Source: Tridacna crocea (taxonomy: Eukaryota; Mollusca; Bivalvia; Cardiida; Cardiidae). Taken from it: a stretch of 64,000 nucleotides of DNA. Shown piece by piece: positions 49,330-59,305 of the stretch. Position 1 is the first letter of the stretch, and every line of letters starts with the position of its first letter. Made by a program: the position numbers and the translations under genes. The stretch lies in contig OX031066.1 of NCBI GenBank assembly GCA_943736015.1, positions 23,110,127 through 23,174,126 on the forward strand, written 5' to 3'. Below the pieces are notes generated by a model. It had not been told where the DNA came from. It searched no databases and saw only the letters and a program-made list of their open reading frames with translations.

Positions 49330-49516
49330 TTAACAGAAATAAAGAAGCCTTTTGATAGAAAACATTGTAAGAAAAGGAGCCAGCATTTTCTCCTTTTCCA
49401 ACAATGTTTTCCATCCTTCCCAAAACAAATTTCAAATTTTCAGTAACTTTCATTTTGTTATCTGCAAATGCTATCAATTTGAACCAGTCTAAAATTTTGT
49501 TGTTTGGTAGAGTTAA
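49330..49516 (+). mobile_element. pMITE, left arm and left core shortened
   Basis: AAAGAAGCCTTTTGATAG, GTAAGAAAAGGAGCCAGC, then a normal right core half and arm T, ends TTTGGTAGAGTTAA. Confidence 0.82.
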
Positions 49517-50083
49517 CATTAAAAGTTATCATAACAAATGAAAACTGAACATTTGAAGACAGAAAAAAAATGAAAATGCACAAAAGATCTTGCAGAACAG
49601 GAAGTTAAATAACCAAGGGAGGTTAACAGTTATAGTATGTGTCCTGATAAACATGAATTATCTCCCTTTGACCATTAATAATCATTTCCATCTTTGCCTT
49701 TCTTATCCAGAGAGATAAGCCAGTCTCACTGCATCTATATGTTTTGAAAGAAATCTGAGAGTTCAGATTCAGCCTCATTTAGGTGAAGAGAATGTTGTTG
49801 ATGGACGAGAAGAATTTCAATTCATTTTTATAATGTTTCTTTTTTTATGCTTTGCTGACCAGCTTTAGATGCAATCAATTTTTTTTAAGTTTCTGAAGAA
49901 GACCATCACAAAACTATTTCTGCACAGTTTGGCTCCATGGCATAGCTTCAAAAGGGAAAAAAATTTAAACATACATGACTACATAAATGTATGAGAAACA
50001 CAGGGCCATTATAGGCTCAATGACTGATTGGTGGAGATGCAAAATAAAAGTCTTGAGAATTGTATTAGATGTATTAATCTAGG
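49517..50083. other. 0.57 kb unassigned
   Basis: Nothing recognised. AACCAAGGGAGGTTAAC and ATTATCTCCCTTTG (49612-49672) are facing mollusc-type AAGGGAG motifs. Confidence 0.3.
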
Positions 50084-50212
50084 GTCAGTATTCACCAACC
50101 ATCCTGAAGAACATTCTTAGTCTTATTCTCTAGGATTCTCTAAATGTAAAAGTAACATAACTAATAGCTAATCAGAAGTTGTGTTCCTTTCAAAATCTAA
50201 CACTGTAGGATT
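50084..50212. repeat. CACCAACC foldback, copy 2, decayed
   Basis: TATTCACCAACCATCCTGAAG, ATTCTTAGTCTTATTCTC, AAAGTAACATAACTAATAGC / GCTAATCAGAAGTTGTGTT. Confidence 0.55.
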
Positions 50213-50321
50213 GGAAGTATGCATCTTAATTATGTGACTTGGGTTTCTGTTCAGCGAGGGTTTGTTGGTGTGTCCAATGGGTGTTAAAAATTATGTTCAC
50301 AATGTACAAGTTGGTGCTTTT

Positions 50322-50548
50322 TTAACTCTACCAAACAACATAATTTTAGACTAGTCCGAATTGAAGGCATTTACAGATGACAAAATAAATGTAACTCAAA
50401 GATTTTAATTTGTTTCAAGAAGGGTAGAAAACATTGCAGGAAAAGGAGCAAATGCTGGTAAACAGCATTTCCTCCTTTTCCTACAATGTTTCTTAGAAGG
50501 CGTCGTTCTCAGGGTCGTTGAAAGTCGGCATTGTGTGGTAAAGGGTTA
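50322..50548 (-). mobile_element. pMITE, complete
   Basis: TTAACTCTACCAAACAAC, core GCAGGAAAAGGAGCAAATG / CATTTCCTCCTTTTCCTAC, ends GGTAAAGGGTTAA. Confidence 0.91.
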
Positions 50549-50664
50549 AGTCAAATTTGTGCTTTTTCATTTACTTTGATAGTTATTTTAAAATAGTCAT
50601 ACCCAGTTACTAGATTGTATCATATAGCTCATATTAGGACCACCTACGTGCGCTGTGAACCTTC

Positions 50665-50894
50665 CCTAGCATTTTACCAAACGACAAAATTTCGAGTTTG
50701 TCCAAATCGAAAGCATTTGCAGCTAACAAAATAAAAGTGACTGAAAATTTGAAATTTGTTTTGAGAAGGGTAGAAAACATAGTGGGAAAAGGAGAAAATG
50801 CTGGTTACCAGCATTTTCTCCTTTTCTCACTATGTTTTCCTAAAGGCTTCTTTCTCAGGCGCATCAAAAGTAGGGATCGTATGGTAATGGAATT
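50665..50894 (-). mobile_element. pMITE, complete, symmetric core variant
   Basis: AACATAGTGGG and CTCACTATGTT (core 50773-50839) share ATAGTG/CACTAT in place of ATTGTG/CACAAT. Both terminal TTAA are decayed. Confidence 0.88.
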
Positions 50895-51131
50895 GAGCAA
50901 TATGGATACATTAATCAATTGATCTTAAAATACAGATGACTTTTTTGTCCCCAAGACCATGCCATTTTTATTTGATTACCCATTTTCTCAGCAGAAAATG
51001 TATAAATAGTTTCATTTATATTTTTGCGAAAATAAGCTAAGGTTTGGTAATAAAGTCGACTACAATCTTCTTTATCCTTAGTTTAAAATGTCACATTAAG
51101 AAGAGAAATCCGTACTGACACTCATTAGCAG

Positions 51132-51363
51132 TTAACACTTTACCACACAATCCTGATTTTTAACCACCCTATTTAGGAAGAGACCTTGCGAAAACACAGT
51201 GGGAAAAGGAGAAGCTGGTAACCAGCATATTTTCCTTTATTGACAATGTTTTCTATTTTATTGATGAGGGAAATAATTGCTTTCGAAAGACTTGATATAT
51301 GGTTGTCTGCAAATGCTTTGACTTTGGCCTAGTCAAATATTTCACTGTTTGGTACAAACTTAA
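51132..51363 (+). mobile_element. pMITE, diverged, right TTAA shared
   Basis: TTAACACTTTACCACAC, GTGGGAAAAGGAGAAGCTGG, decayed arm T, ends GTTTGGTACAAACTTAA. Confidence 0.83.
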
Positions 51364-51575
51364 CCCATTACCACACAATCCCTACTTTTGACGACCCTGA
51401 GAAAGAAGCCTTTAGAAAAACATTGTTGGAAAAAGGAGAAAATGCTGGTAACCAGCATTTTCTCCTTATCCCACAATGTTTTCTGCTCTTCACAAAACAA
51501 ATTTCAAAATTGTATCGTCTGCAAGTGCTTTCGATTTGGACAAGCCTAAAATATTGTTGTTTGGAAATGAATTAA
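51360..51575 (+). mobile_element. pMITE, chained, small arm T deletion
   Basis: AACATTGTTGGAAAAAGG / CCTTATCCCACAATG. Arm T lacks the CAGTCACTTTTATT block. Ends GAAATGAATTAA. Confidence 0.88.
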
Positions 51576-51619
51576 TAGATCTGAGGTGACTATGCAACCA
51601 TATATAAGGTCTTGATTTT

Positions 51620-51710
51620 TGGTTGTCAGCATCTTTTTATGAACAATATTTTCCAAAGCCTTCCTTCCAAGGGACCTTAACTCTTTACCAAACAACAAAA
51701 TTTTGGCTGC
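51620..51710 (-). mobile_element. two pMITE scraps
   Basis: GAACAATATTTTCCAAAGCC...AGGGACCTTAA, followed by CTCTTTACCAAACAACAAAA, which stops at TTTTGGCTGC. Confidence 0.45.
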
Positions 51711-51799
51711 AACACGCGTGAAAATTCTGTTCATTCCATATGATATTCCATTCGATATTTCACCAATTATGTTCATTCCATGAAATAAATTTCGATATT

Positions 51800-51951
51800 T
51801 CATGGTAAAAGACAAATGTCCTCTATTTATTTTTTGGATTGAGAATGGCCCATGGGTTTTAATGGCACTGAAAGGGTTAAAAGAATTTGCAAAATAAAAA
51901 TTGATTGAATGACAATATGGCATTTAATACCACTTTCAACATTATTTCAGA
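51800..51951 (-). mobile_element. repeat block and SINE tail fragment
   Basis: TTTTAATGGCACTGAAAGGG is the empty counterpart of the G/C-tract MITE site at 45789. ATGGCATTTAATACCACTTT and CAACATTATTTCAG are SINE body. Confidence 0.55.
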
Positions 51952-52108
51952 TGAAAGCATTAATTTGCAGAAAACAAAATAAATATGACTCAAAAATTGA
52001 AATTGGATAGGGTAGAAAACATTGTAGGAAAAGGAGAAAATGCTGGTTACCAGCATTTTCTCCTTTTCTCACAATATTTTCTATAGACTTTTTCTCAAGA
52101 GTCCTTAA
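51952..52108 (-). mobile_element. pMITE, both arms shortened
   Basis: ATGAAAGCATTAATTTGCAG, core GTAGGAAAAGG / CCTTTTCTCAC, ends GTCCTTAA, shared with the next copy. Confidence 0.78.
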
Positions 52109-52333
52109 CCCATTACCACACAATCCCTACTTTTGACAACCCTGAGAAAGAAGCCTTTAGAAAACATTGTGGGAAAAGTAGAAAATGCTGGTTACCAGCA
52201 TTTTCTCTTTTTCCCACAATGTTTTCTACTCTTCCAAAAACAAATTTCAAATTTTCAGTCACTTTCATTTTGTCGTATGCAAATGCTTTCGATTTGGACA
52301 AACCTAAAATTCTGTCCTTTGGTAAAGAGTTAA
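52105..52333 (+). mobile_element. pMITE, complete, chained
   Basis: TTAACCCATTACCACAC, core GTGGGAAAAGTAG / CTCTTTTTCCCAC, ends TTTGGTAAAGAGTTAA. A scrap of another end (TCGGGATTGGTGGTAAAG) follows. Confidence 0.93.
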
Positions 52334-52359
52334 AAGTCGGGATTGGTGGTAAAGAGTTA

Positions 52360-53425
52360 TAACAATGGGTCAGTCTGACGCAGGAGGGTAAACTAACTGA
52401 AATGTCTATTTCACTAATTTTGGAAACAAAAGACATTCATCATATTCACTTCCCTGAGTAAACTGTCATTTAATTCTGTCACTTCATGTCAGTGTTTGTT
52501 TCCTGCCTTGTGCTTCTCAAACATATATAAATTTATGTGGTATTGCCCTATAAACAAATGAAAATAAGATGTTATTCAATCAATCAAATACATATAGGAT
52601 CTGACATGAGTTGGTTTTTGAGATAAAAATTCATTAAACGAGTCTACAAAACTGTTATTAAGCGAGCCTTTGGAGAGCTTGATAACGTTTTTTGTCAACG
52701 AGTTTAATAAATTATTACTTCAAAAACAATCAAGTGTCAGATTCCTTTTATCATGTTACTGATTAACAAGAATTATAGTCCAAAATGTGTTAAACAAGAG
52801 GCATACATGTATCATGTGTAGTGAAATTTACATGAAGCCTGTGCACTTACTTTGATAGGTGTATTACGAACGAAAATAGTTCCGAAGAAACTTGCATAGT
52901 ATTTTTGTTCTAGTCTAACAGTGATTAAATTCAACGACTTTATCATGACAAGAACTTTAACTTTGGCCGTTAATTTCCTTCAGAGACCTAGGTCAGCAAT
53001 GTTTTAGAAATGAAGCGTATAATTACAGAGAGTTGACCAAATACAGCACTATTTTCTTATCTCACACATGTGTGAGACAAGAAAATTCGTAATGGCTGTA
53101 TCACACTGAAACAAGGAGAGTTATGTGATAAATGTAGCTATCATTGGATATTAATTAATCCGTAAAAAGTGAATAATCCTTCCACATTTATTATCTGCAT
53201 CATTTAACCTGACCCAGGTCAAAATCATTTACATAAATTATTATTCTGTTTTAACCCTCGAAATCACTTGGCATGTGTACTGAATGGTCTCAGAATTATT
53301 TTGTGCCATTTACACCAATCAATCTTTAACTGAATACTGGTTAATTGAAACTTTCCGGTCAAAAGTAATGAAAGCAAATATTGCAAATTTTTCAGTTATT
53401 TTTGGGGGGATGCATCTCATCTGAC
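52360..53425. other. 1.07 kb without recognised element
   Basis: The longest pMITE-free stretch in this half of the window apart from the 61-63 kb tract. A small hairpin TCTCACACATGTGTGAGA lies at 53058-53075. No coding signal was seen. Confidence 0.35.
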
Positions 53426-53490
53426 ATATATTCAAGATCAGACTGGGCATACTGTGCAGTCTGATCTTGGATGTACACTGTTGGCAAAAG
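53426..53490 (+). repeat. GATCAGACTGCA hairpin repeat
   Basis: AAGATCAGACTGGGCATAC and TGTGCAGTCTGATCTTGG pair; ATGTACACTGTTGGC follows. Confidence 0.65.
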
Positions 53491-53817
53491 TGCCTTGAAG
53501 CACACTTTGTTACGCCTAAAAGGTTAAATTGCGTATTGTGTATATGTAACTCTGCAGGCTAAAGGTTAAATTGCTTAGTGTATTAATTATGTAACTATCC
53601 AAATAACAGAGTTCTATTTATATGCCTACTTATATATTCAGCATAAAGGTCAGGATCAGATAAATTGAAGTAGACAACACCTGTTTTCACCATGCATTGG
53701 TAGGAAAACCCCAGTGCCTTGATTGACACCTGAGACAGTGAGTACTTCCCAGTTGAACATCCTAAACTTTCATCACTGACCTCAGCAGGATCCCTGATTT
53801 ACCAAGGGCTAAAACAG
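53491..53817. other. unassigned sequence
   Basis: Nothing recognised. Confidence 0.35.
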
Positions 53818-53827
53818 GGTCCAAAGT

Positions 53828-54003
53828 CACCAACCATTCTTTAGAATATTCTTAGTCTTATCCTCCAAAACTTTCTAAATTTGAAAGTAGCACAACTTCT
53901 GATTGGCTAAACCATTTGGTTTAGCCAATCAGAAGTTGTGTTACTTTCAAATTTTGAAAATTCTGGAGACTGAGACCAAGAATATTCTAAAGAATGGTTG
54001 GTG
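53828..54003. repeat. CACCAACC foldback, copy 3, best copy
   Basis: CACCAACCATTCTTTAGAAT and ATTCTAAAGAATGGTTGGTG are complementary ends. The centre (AACTTCTGATTGGCTAAACC / GGTTTAGCCAATCAGAAGTT) is almost loopless. Arms of about 85 bp, roughly 90% matched by eye. Confidence 0.85.
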
Positions 54004-54112
54004 AATACAGGCCCTGGGGTTCAGAAATTGAGAATTATAATACATTCTTGTTATTTTACCCTTTTTACTTAAAAGTTTTGAACATTTTATTTTTTTTTCT
54101 GCAATTTTAGGC

Positions 54113-54183
54113 TTAACCCTTCACTACACAATCCTGACATTTAGTTTAAATAAAGCTCTGAGCGTAACTTGCAATTACATAGT
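54113..54183 (+). mobile_element. pMITE arm C fragment
   Basis: TTAACCCTTCACTACACAATC, TGACATTTAG, then unrelated sequence. Confidence 0.5.
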
Positions 54184-54412
54184 TTAACCCTTTACCACAC
54201 AATCCCGACTTTTAACGACCCCTAGAAACAGGCCATTTGAAAACATTGTGGGAAAAGGGGAAAATGCTGGTAACCAGCATTTTCTCCTTTTCCCACACTG
54301 TTTTCTACCCTTTCTAAAGCAAATTTCCTTTTTTGAATCGAAGTACTTGTGTCGTCTGCAAATGCTTTGAATTTGGATTAGCCCAAAATTTCGTTGTCTG
54401 GTAAAGAGTTAA
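54184..54412 (+). mobile_element. pMITE, complete
   Basis: TTAACCCTTTACCACAC, core GTGGGAAAAGGGG / CCTTTTCCCACACTG, ends TCTGGTAAAGAGTTAA. Confidence 0.94.
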
Positions 54413-54534
54413 ACACATTTATTTTACATCGACTGAGAAACAAGTTCTTACAACTTATCTCTCCCGATTCTGCTTCCTTGGAAGTACATCAGAACTCGTG
54501 CCAAATATGTGGGCCTATGAAAAATCCCAAAGTT

Positions 54535-54600
54535 GACACCCACTCCCAGGTATCAAACTCAGAACCTTTAGGTTATGAGGCTGATGCTCTAGCCCACCAC
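54535..54600 (-). mobile_element. tRNA-like SINE head
   Basis: The complement reads GTGGGCTAGAGCATCAGCC (A box region) and CTGAGTTTGATACCTGG (B box region). Confidence 0.4.
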
Positions 54601-54799
54601 AACGAACACCACATTTAACAAGCCCAAGAAAGCAGTCTATAGAAAATATTGTGGGAAAAGGAGTAAATGCTGGTAACCAGTATTTTCTTCTTTTCCCACA
54701 TTTTTTCTACCCTTCCCTAATCAAATTTCAATTTTTGATTCTCATTTATTGCTTTTGAATTGGACTAGTCCAAAATGTTGTCATTTGATAAAGTGTTCA
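54601..54799 (+). mobile_element. pMITE, left end lost
   Basis: CAAGCCCAAGAAAGCAG, GTGGGAAAAGGAGTAAATGC, TTTCTTCTTTTCCCAC; arm T lacks TTTTGTCGTCTGC. Ends GATAAAGTGTTCA. Confidence 0.72.
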
Positions 54800-55214
54800 G
54801 TACAAGATCAGTTGCTCTATAAAGTAATAAAAGAATGTTTTGCCTACTCTCATTTTTTCTCTGTTTTACACTTGCACATTGTGCATTATGAACACACAAT
54901 GCCTTTGTTTACAGTAGAAAACAAGATAAAACATAAACAAACTGCAACAGTGTCAAAAGCGATTACTCTTCAGGAAATTAAAAGGTGAAAAACGGGCAGG
55001 AAGAAGTTGGCAAACCAAACGAAATACATGAAACAGGTATGCATTACTCATACCTAATTCATGTCGCTTGCCGTTCCAGCCAACATAAATCACATACATG
55101 GCTTTCAATTACAAACAAACTTTATAATCTTTCTAACAAGTATACATTAACACTTTATAAAATGCCAATTACTTTCTATCTATCTGAATTGATAGCATAT
55201 TAAATTTGTGACCA
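54800..55214. other. unassigned sequence
   Basis: Two adjacent short plus-strand frames (54749-54988 and 54985-55203) show no domain I recognise. Confidence 0.3.
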
Positions 55215-55680
55215 TTCACGCAAAAAGGGACCATCTGGGAACTGCCAAAAGTGTCAACCCCGGTCAGATTGTACAGGCTGACCAGGGTCGACACTTTTCG
55301 ATTTTGTGATATTTTCTACCTTACTATACAATCATTTTTTAACTATAAGCTTAAGCCATTTTCACACAATCCCTACTTTTGACGCCCCTGAGAAAGAATA
55401 CATTGTGGGAAAAGGAGAAAATGCTGGTAACCAGTATTTTCTACTTTTCCTACAATGTTTTCTACCCTTAACAAAACAAATTTCAAATATTCAGTCACTT
55501 TTATTTTGTCGTCTGCAAATGCTTTCAATTTGGACCAGTCTAAAAGTATTTCGTTTGGGAAAGGGTTAAATTGATCTTTGATCTATTTTCATCTAATTGG
55601 TGTCCAAAATTCCCAGATTGTCCCTAATTTCTACCTGACAAGTCACACTTTGTTGAAATTGATTCAATTAGAACTGGAAA
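55215..55680 (+). repeat. dispersed repeat L, copy 3, split by a pMITE
   Basis: AAAAGTGTCAACCCCGG...GGGTCGACACTTTTCG...ACTATACAATCATTTTT lies left of the pMITE. TGATCTTTGATCTATTTTC...AATTCCCAGATTGTCCC lies right of it. Copy 4 at 58505 has the two parts continuous. Confidence 0.65.
55351..55569 (+). mobile_element. pMITE, complete, inserted in repeat L
   Basis: TTAAGCCATTTTCACAC, core left arm joins GAGAAAGAATACATTGTGGG (short deletion), ends GGGAAAGGGTTAA. Confidence 0.91.
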
Positions 55681-55904
55681 GGATTCAAAATATTGCAGGG
55701 AAAATACAATGGGGATTCCTCTATCATGTTTGTAAGCAATTTAAGTACAATTAACTGATGCACCTATTTGTGTTCTAACAATTTTTTACCCTTTCTTCCT
55801 GCATTGGAGATGCATAATTATGTAATGTATACTGTGAATGCAAAAGGTTTCATCTGATGTGCATCCATTCCAAGCCAGCAGCTCCCAGTGGTCCTCCGTA
55901 ACTC
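55681..55904. other. unassigned sequence
   Basis: Nothing recognised. Confidence 0.3.
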
Positions 55905-56130
55905 AAGTAAATGATTAACTGTATGGTGTTTATTGCCATTTTCAACATTATTTCAGGTATATCTCAGAGGCCAGTGTAACTATCTATGCTTTCCTGAGTT
56001 TTTTTTTTTAATGGTACTCCGCACAACATTCTCTCCAAGCTGTGTAATACTGGCTGCCTTTCCATTTATCCATCGTTGAAAGAAATGGTCATTGGTGAGA
56101 GAGAAATGAATCCTGTCACGATGACTTTCT

Positions 56131-56321
56131 GAGGGCTCTAGAAAGAGAGAGTGATTTTGATTTCAGACTTGAAAATATTCATTACTCTCGACTAAACCCT
56201 AGGTAGTTGGCACTCATTAGAATTGTCTCACCGAGACGATTCTAATGAGTACCCACAACAGGGTTTAGAAGAGAAATAATGGATTTAGAATACCATCACT
56301 CCCTCTTATCTGAAGCTCTGC
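56131..56321. mobile_element. AGAGCTCC/GAATCG palindromic element, copy 5, inside the SINE
   Basis: GGGCTCTAGAAAGAGAGAGTG to CCCTCTTATCTGAAGCTCTG, with AATTGTCTCACCGAGACGATT at the centre. It interrupts the SINE between GTCACGATGACT and CTATCCTTGG. Confidence 0.75.
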
Positions 56322-56399
56322 TATCTTCTATCCTTGGAAAGAAATTGGCCAAGCTGGGGATCAAACCCTTTACCTCCTGTTCTCAAGTCCTGTATGCTA

Positions 56400-56633
56400 T
56401 TAACCCTTCACTCCACAGATACTCATTTCTAGGCATTTGCTTGTAGGAGCCCTGAGAAAACATTGTGGCTAAAGGTGAAATTGCTCGTGACGAGCAATTC
56501 CACCTTTTACCACAATGTTTTCTATGCTATCAAAAGGCTTCACATACACATAAGAAACAGCTTTCTTCATCCTTACTGTTATTTAGGGTCAATTAGACAT
56601 ACCATAGTTTTACCTTATCGGGTAAAGGGTTAA
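56400..56633 (+). mobile_element. pMITE, divergent subfamily with CGTGACGAGC centre, inserted in the SINE A box
   Basis: TTAACCCTTCACTCCAC to CGGGTAAAGGGTTAA. Core GGCTAAAGGTGAAATTGCTC / GAGCAATTCCACCTTTTACC. Arms match the copy at 48097 in reverse. Removing it and one TTAA restores GGTAGCTCAGTTAATAGC on the complement. Confidence 0.92.
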
Positions 56634-56724
56634 CTGAGCTACCATGGCTCAGCAGTAAAGGTTTTAGAGAACCTTTTGTGAAAATAAAATAATTATCTTA
56701 TTCTAACAAGCTGCATTTTCTTTT

Positions 56725-56945
56725 TCAACCCTTCACCATACAATCCCTAATTTTGACGACCCTAAGAATGAAGCCTTTAGAAAACATTGTGGGAAAAGGA
56801 GATAATCAGCATTTTCTCCTTTTCCCACAATATTTTCTATTCATCACAAAACAAATTACAAATTTTCAGTCACTTTTATTTTGTCGTCTGCAAAATGCTT
56901 TCGATTTGGACAAGCCTAAAATATTGTCGTTTGATGAAGAGTTAA
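56725..56945 (+). mobile_element. pMITE, core centre shortened
   Basis: TCAACCCTTCACCATAC, GTGGGAAAAGGAGATAATCAG, then a normal right half. Right TTAA shared. Confidence 0.87.
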
Positions 56946-57169
56946 CCCTTTCCCAAACGACAAATTTTAGACTCTTCCAAACTCAAAGAGTTTGCAGACG
57001 ACAATTTCGAATTTGATAAAAATGGCAGAAAGTTCCCCAAATGGGTAGAAAACACTGTGGGAAAAGGAGAAATTGCTCGTTATGAGCAATTTCTCCTTTT
57101 CCCACAGTGTTTTCAAAAGACTTGTACTGCAGACACAGAAAAACAAGGGCTTGTTTGGTAAGGAGTTAA
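56942..57169 (-). mobile_element. pMITE, hybrid: common-type stem with CTCGTTATGAGC centre
   Basis: TTAACCCTTTCCCAAACGAC. The core is ACTGTGGGAAAAGGAG / CTCCTTTTCCCACAGT like the common family, but its centre AATTGCTCGTTATGAGCAATT is that of the divergent subfamily. Ends TTTGGTAAGGAGTTAA. Confidence 0.92.
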
Positions 57170-57288
57170 ACAATGTTTTCTACCCACATAAAGACAAATT
57201 GCTTCCTCTGAACCAAATTTAACTTGTCATCAGTTCTGCAAGTCTTTTCAACCTTGTTAAGTCTAAAAGTCGTCGTCTGATATGGGAA
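57166..57288 (+). mobile_element. pMITE right half, decayed
   Basis: TTAAACAATGTTTTCTACCC, TTAACTTGTCATCAGTTCTGC, GTCGTCGTCTGATATGGG. Confidence 0.6.
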
Positions 57289-57680
57289 TTGCAATGAATA
57301 GAACAACAACAAAACTAATAGGAACAACAACAAAAACAAAATTTATATTGTCGGATAGATTATCAACCATATTGAAGTTTGTAAGCAGAGGCATGTAAAT
57401 CAACTTTGATTGTATGATATGATACCATCATATGCTTTTGTCATGTAATCTCATTATTGATCCACTGAATTTTTCATCAACAAGGTCTAATGAAGTGTAA
57501 ATTGTATATAATGCAGGGTCTAGATTACTATACAATTATACCATAGCACATTGTATTTACAGTCAAACATGATAATTTGAATATGAGTAGGACGAAGAAA
57601 TTAGTTTGGAACATGGAGAGCAAGTCCCTGCACCAAATGACAGAATTTTGTACCTATTCATGTTGATTTAATAGAAAATT
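57289..57680. other. unassigned, one pMITE end scrap
   Basis: ACCAAATGACAGAATTTTG at 57635 resembles a pMITE arm T end. Nothing else recognised. Confidence 0.3.
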
Positions 57681-57681
57681 A

Positions 57682-57806
57682 TACTAAATGACAAAATTTG
57701 TGAAAGGTCCAAATTCAAAGAATTTGCAGATGGCATTAATAAATGTGACTCAGAACTTTTGAAATTTGTTTTGGGAAGGATAAAAACATTGTAGAAAAAA
57801 ATGCTG
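57682..57806 (-). mobile_element. pMITE, left half only
   Basis: AAATGACAAAATTTGTG, GGTCCAAATTCAAAGAATTTG, TTTTGGGAAGGATAAAAAC, breaking in the core. Confidence 0.6.
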
Positions 57807-57950
57807 TTTTTTTGTAATTTTCTGCATATCGAAGGACTAGTCTACCGAATGATTATGTCATCTTTATTAGACAGAAAGGGTTTCAGGGGTCTATAATTAT
57901 GATATAACTTCCTAAGTAAAATGTATTACAGAGGTGCATTTTAAACCAAT

Positions 57951-58173
57951 TACCACACAATCCCTACTTTTGACGCCCCTGAGAGAGAATTAAGCCTTTG
58001 AAAACATTGTGTGAAAAGGAGAAAATGCTGGTAGCCAGCATTTTCTCCTTTTCACACAATGTTTTCTACCCTTCACAAAACAAATTTCAAATTTTAAGTC
58101 ACTTTTATTTTGTCCTCTGCAAATGCTTTCAATTTGGACCAGTCTAAAATATTGTCGTTTGGAAATGGGTTAA
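57951..58173 (+). mobile_element. pMITE, complete, symmetric core variant
   Basis: GTGTGAAAAGG and CCTTTTCACAC (core 58000-58066) share a substitution in both arms. Ends TTTGGAAATGGGTTAA. Confidence 0.93.
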
Positions 58174-58239
58174 ACCTGTTTTGCTAGAGCATAAACCATA
58201 TTTTGTGCTTTCTGGTTTTGCCCAACATTGTCTACAAAT

Positions 58240-58515
58240 GCAATAGTACAATTCCTACAATGTTTTCAAAAGTCTTTTTTTTTCTCTCTCAGTCAATAAA
58301 CACAGGGATTGATTGTGTTGTAAAGAATTAAAGTACAACAGTAGACTTTTTCTGCAACATTTTCAACCCTTCCAAGGACAAATTTAGTAATTTGTGCAAA
58401 ACTAAATTTGTTCTCTGAAAATGCCTTTGAATGCTGATCAGTCTTAACTCTTAATCAAACAACTGGTCAAAATTGAAACCATTTGTGGACAACAAAAGAA
58501 ATGTGACTGGGAACT
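58240..58515. mobile_element. three pMITE fragments in a row
   Basis: Right half (ACAATGTTTTCAAAAGTC...GTAAAGAATTAA), then a + right half (GCAACATTTTCAACCC...CAGTCTTAA), then an arm T piece (TTAACTCTTAATCAAACAAC...GACAACAAAAG). Confidence 0.5.
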
Positions 58516-58755
58516 GCGAAAATGTCCACCCTTGTCAGACTGCATGTAATTGCACAGGATGACCTGGGTCGACACTTTTTGCTTTTATGATATTTTCTGT
58601 ATGAAAAGGGGTCATTCTACCTTATTATACAATCATTTTTGAACAATCAACATAAATTCATGAGCACTATCTTTGATCTGTTTCATCTAATTGATGTACC
58701 GAATTCCCAAATTTCCCCTTTTCATATGACAGATCACATTTTAAAAAACATTGTT
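58505..58755 (+). repeat. dispersed repeat L, copy 4, both parts continuous
   Basis: GGGAACTGCGAAAATGTCC, TGGGTCGACACTTTTTGC, TATACAATCATTTTTG, CACTATCTTTGATCTG, GAATTCCCAAATTTCCCC. It serves as the unbroken comparison for copy 3. Confidence 0.65.
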
Positions 58756-58932
58756 GAACTAGAGCTGTGACTAAATACCTCCGCCAGAGCTTTGACAGAA
58801 ACGGGCAATTATTTGTACGCAAACTGACACTGTGACAAACAAACAGCTGGACAAACAGATGGACGGACACACGGACAGACAGCCTGATTCCAGTATATCC
58901 CCGAAAACATTTGTTTTGCAGGGGTATAAAAA
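58756..58932 (-). repeat. (CAGA/GGAC) repeat with GGGGTATAAAA end, copy 4
   Basis: AGAGCTTTGACAGAAACGGG, GGACGGACACACGGACAGAC, TCCAGTATATCCCCGAAAAC, TTTGTTTTGCAGGGGTATAA. Confidence 0.65.
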
Positions 58933-59047
58933 GGAGAAACTGCTGCATATTACAATGTTTTGTACCCTTCTGCAGTTGTAACTCTAGTCAGACTATGTTG
59001 TATACAAATTGTTGTCTGCAAGTGCTTTCTATTTGGAAAAGTCTGGT
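58933..59047 (+). mobile_element. pMITE right half, decayed
   Basis: AAGGAGAAACTGCTGCATAT, AATGTTTTGTACCC, AATTGTTGTCTGCAAGTGC, AAAAGTCTGG. Confidence 0.55.
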
Positions 59048-59274
59048 TTAACCCATTACCACACAATCCCTACTTTTGATGTGCCTGAGAAAGAAGCCTT
59101 TTGAAAACACTGTAGGAAAAGGAGAAAATGCTGGTAACCAGCATTTTTTCCTTTTCCCACAATGTTTTCTTCCCTTTCTATAATAAATTTTATTTTTGGT
59201 CACATTTCTTTAGTCATCTGCAAATGCTTTCAATTTGGACCAGTCTAAAATTTTGTCGTTTGGTAAAGAGTTAA
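59048..59274 (+). mobile_element. pMITE, complete
   Basis: TTAACCCATTACCACAC, core AACACTGTAGG / CCCACAATGTT, ends TTTGGTAAAGAGTTAA. Confidence 0.94.
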
Positions 59275-59305
59275 GGGTAAACCCCTTTTCCACACAATCA
59301 CCAGT

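Larger units (their letters stand above)
55905..56655 (-). mobile_element. tRNA-headed SINE, copy 5, carrying two nested insertions
   Basis: Body TTTATTGCCATTTTCAAC, GAGGCCAGTGTAACTATC, CTGGCTGCCTTTCC, ATCCTTGGAAAGAAATTGG. Joined across the pMITE, the complement has the best tRNA-like head here: TGGTAGCTCAGTTAATAGC (A box) and GGGTTTGATCCCC (B box). Confidence 0.78.
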
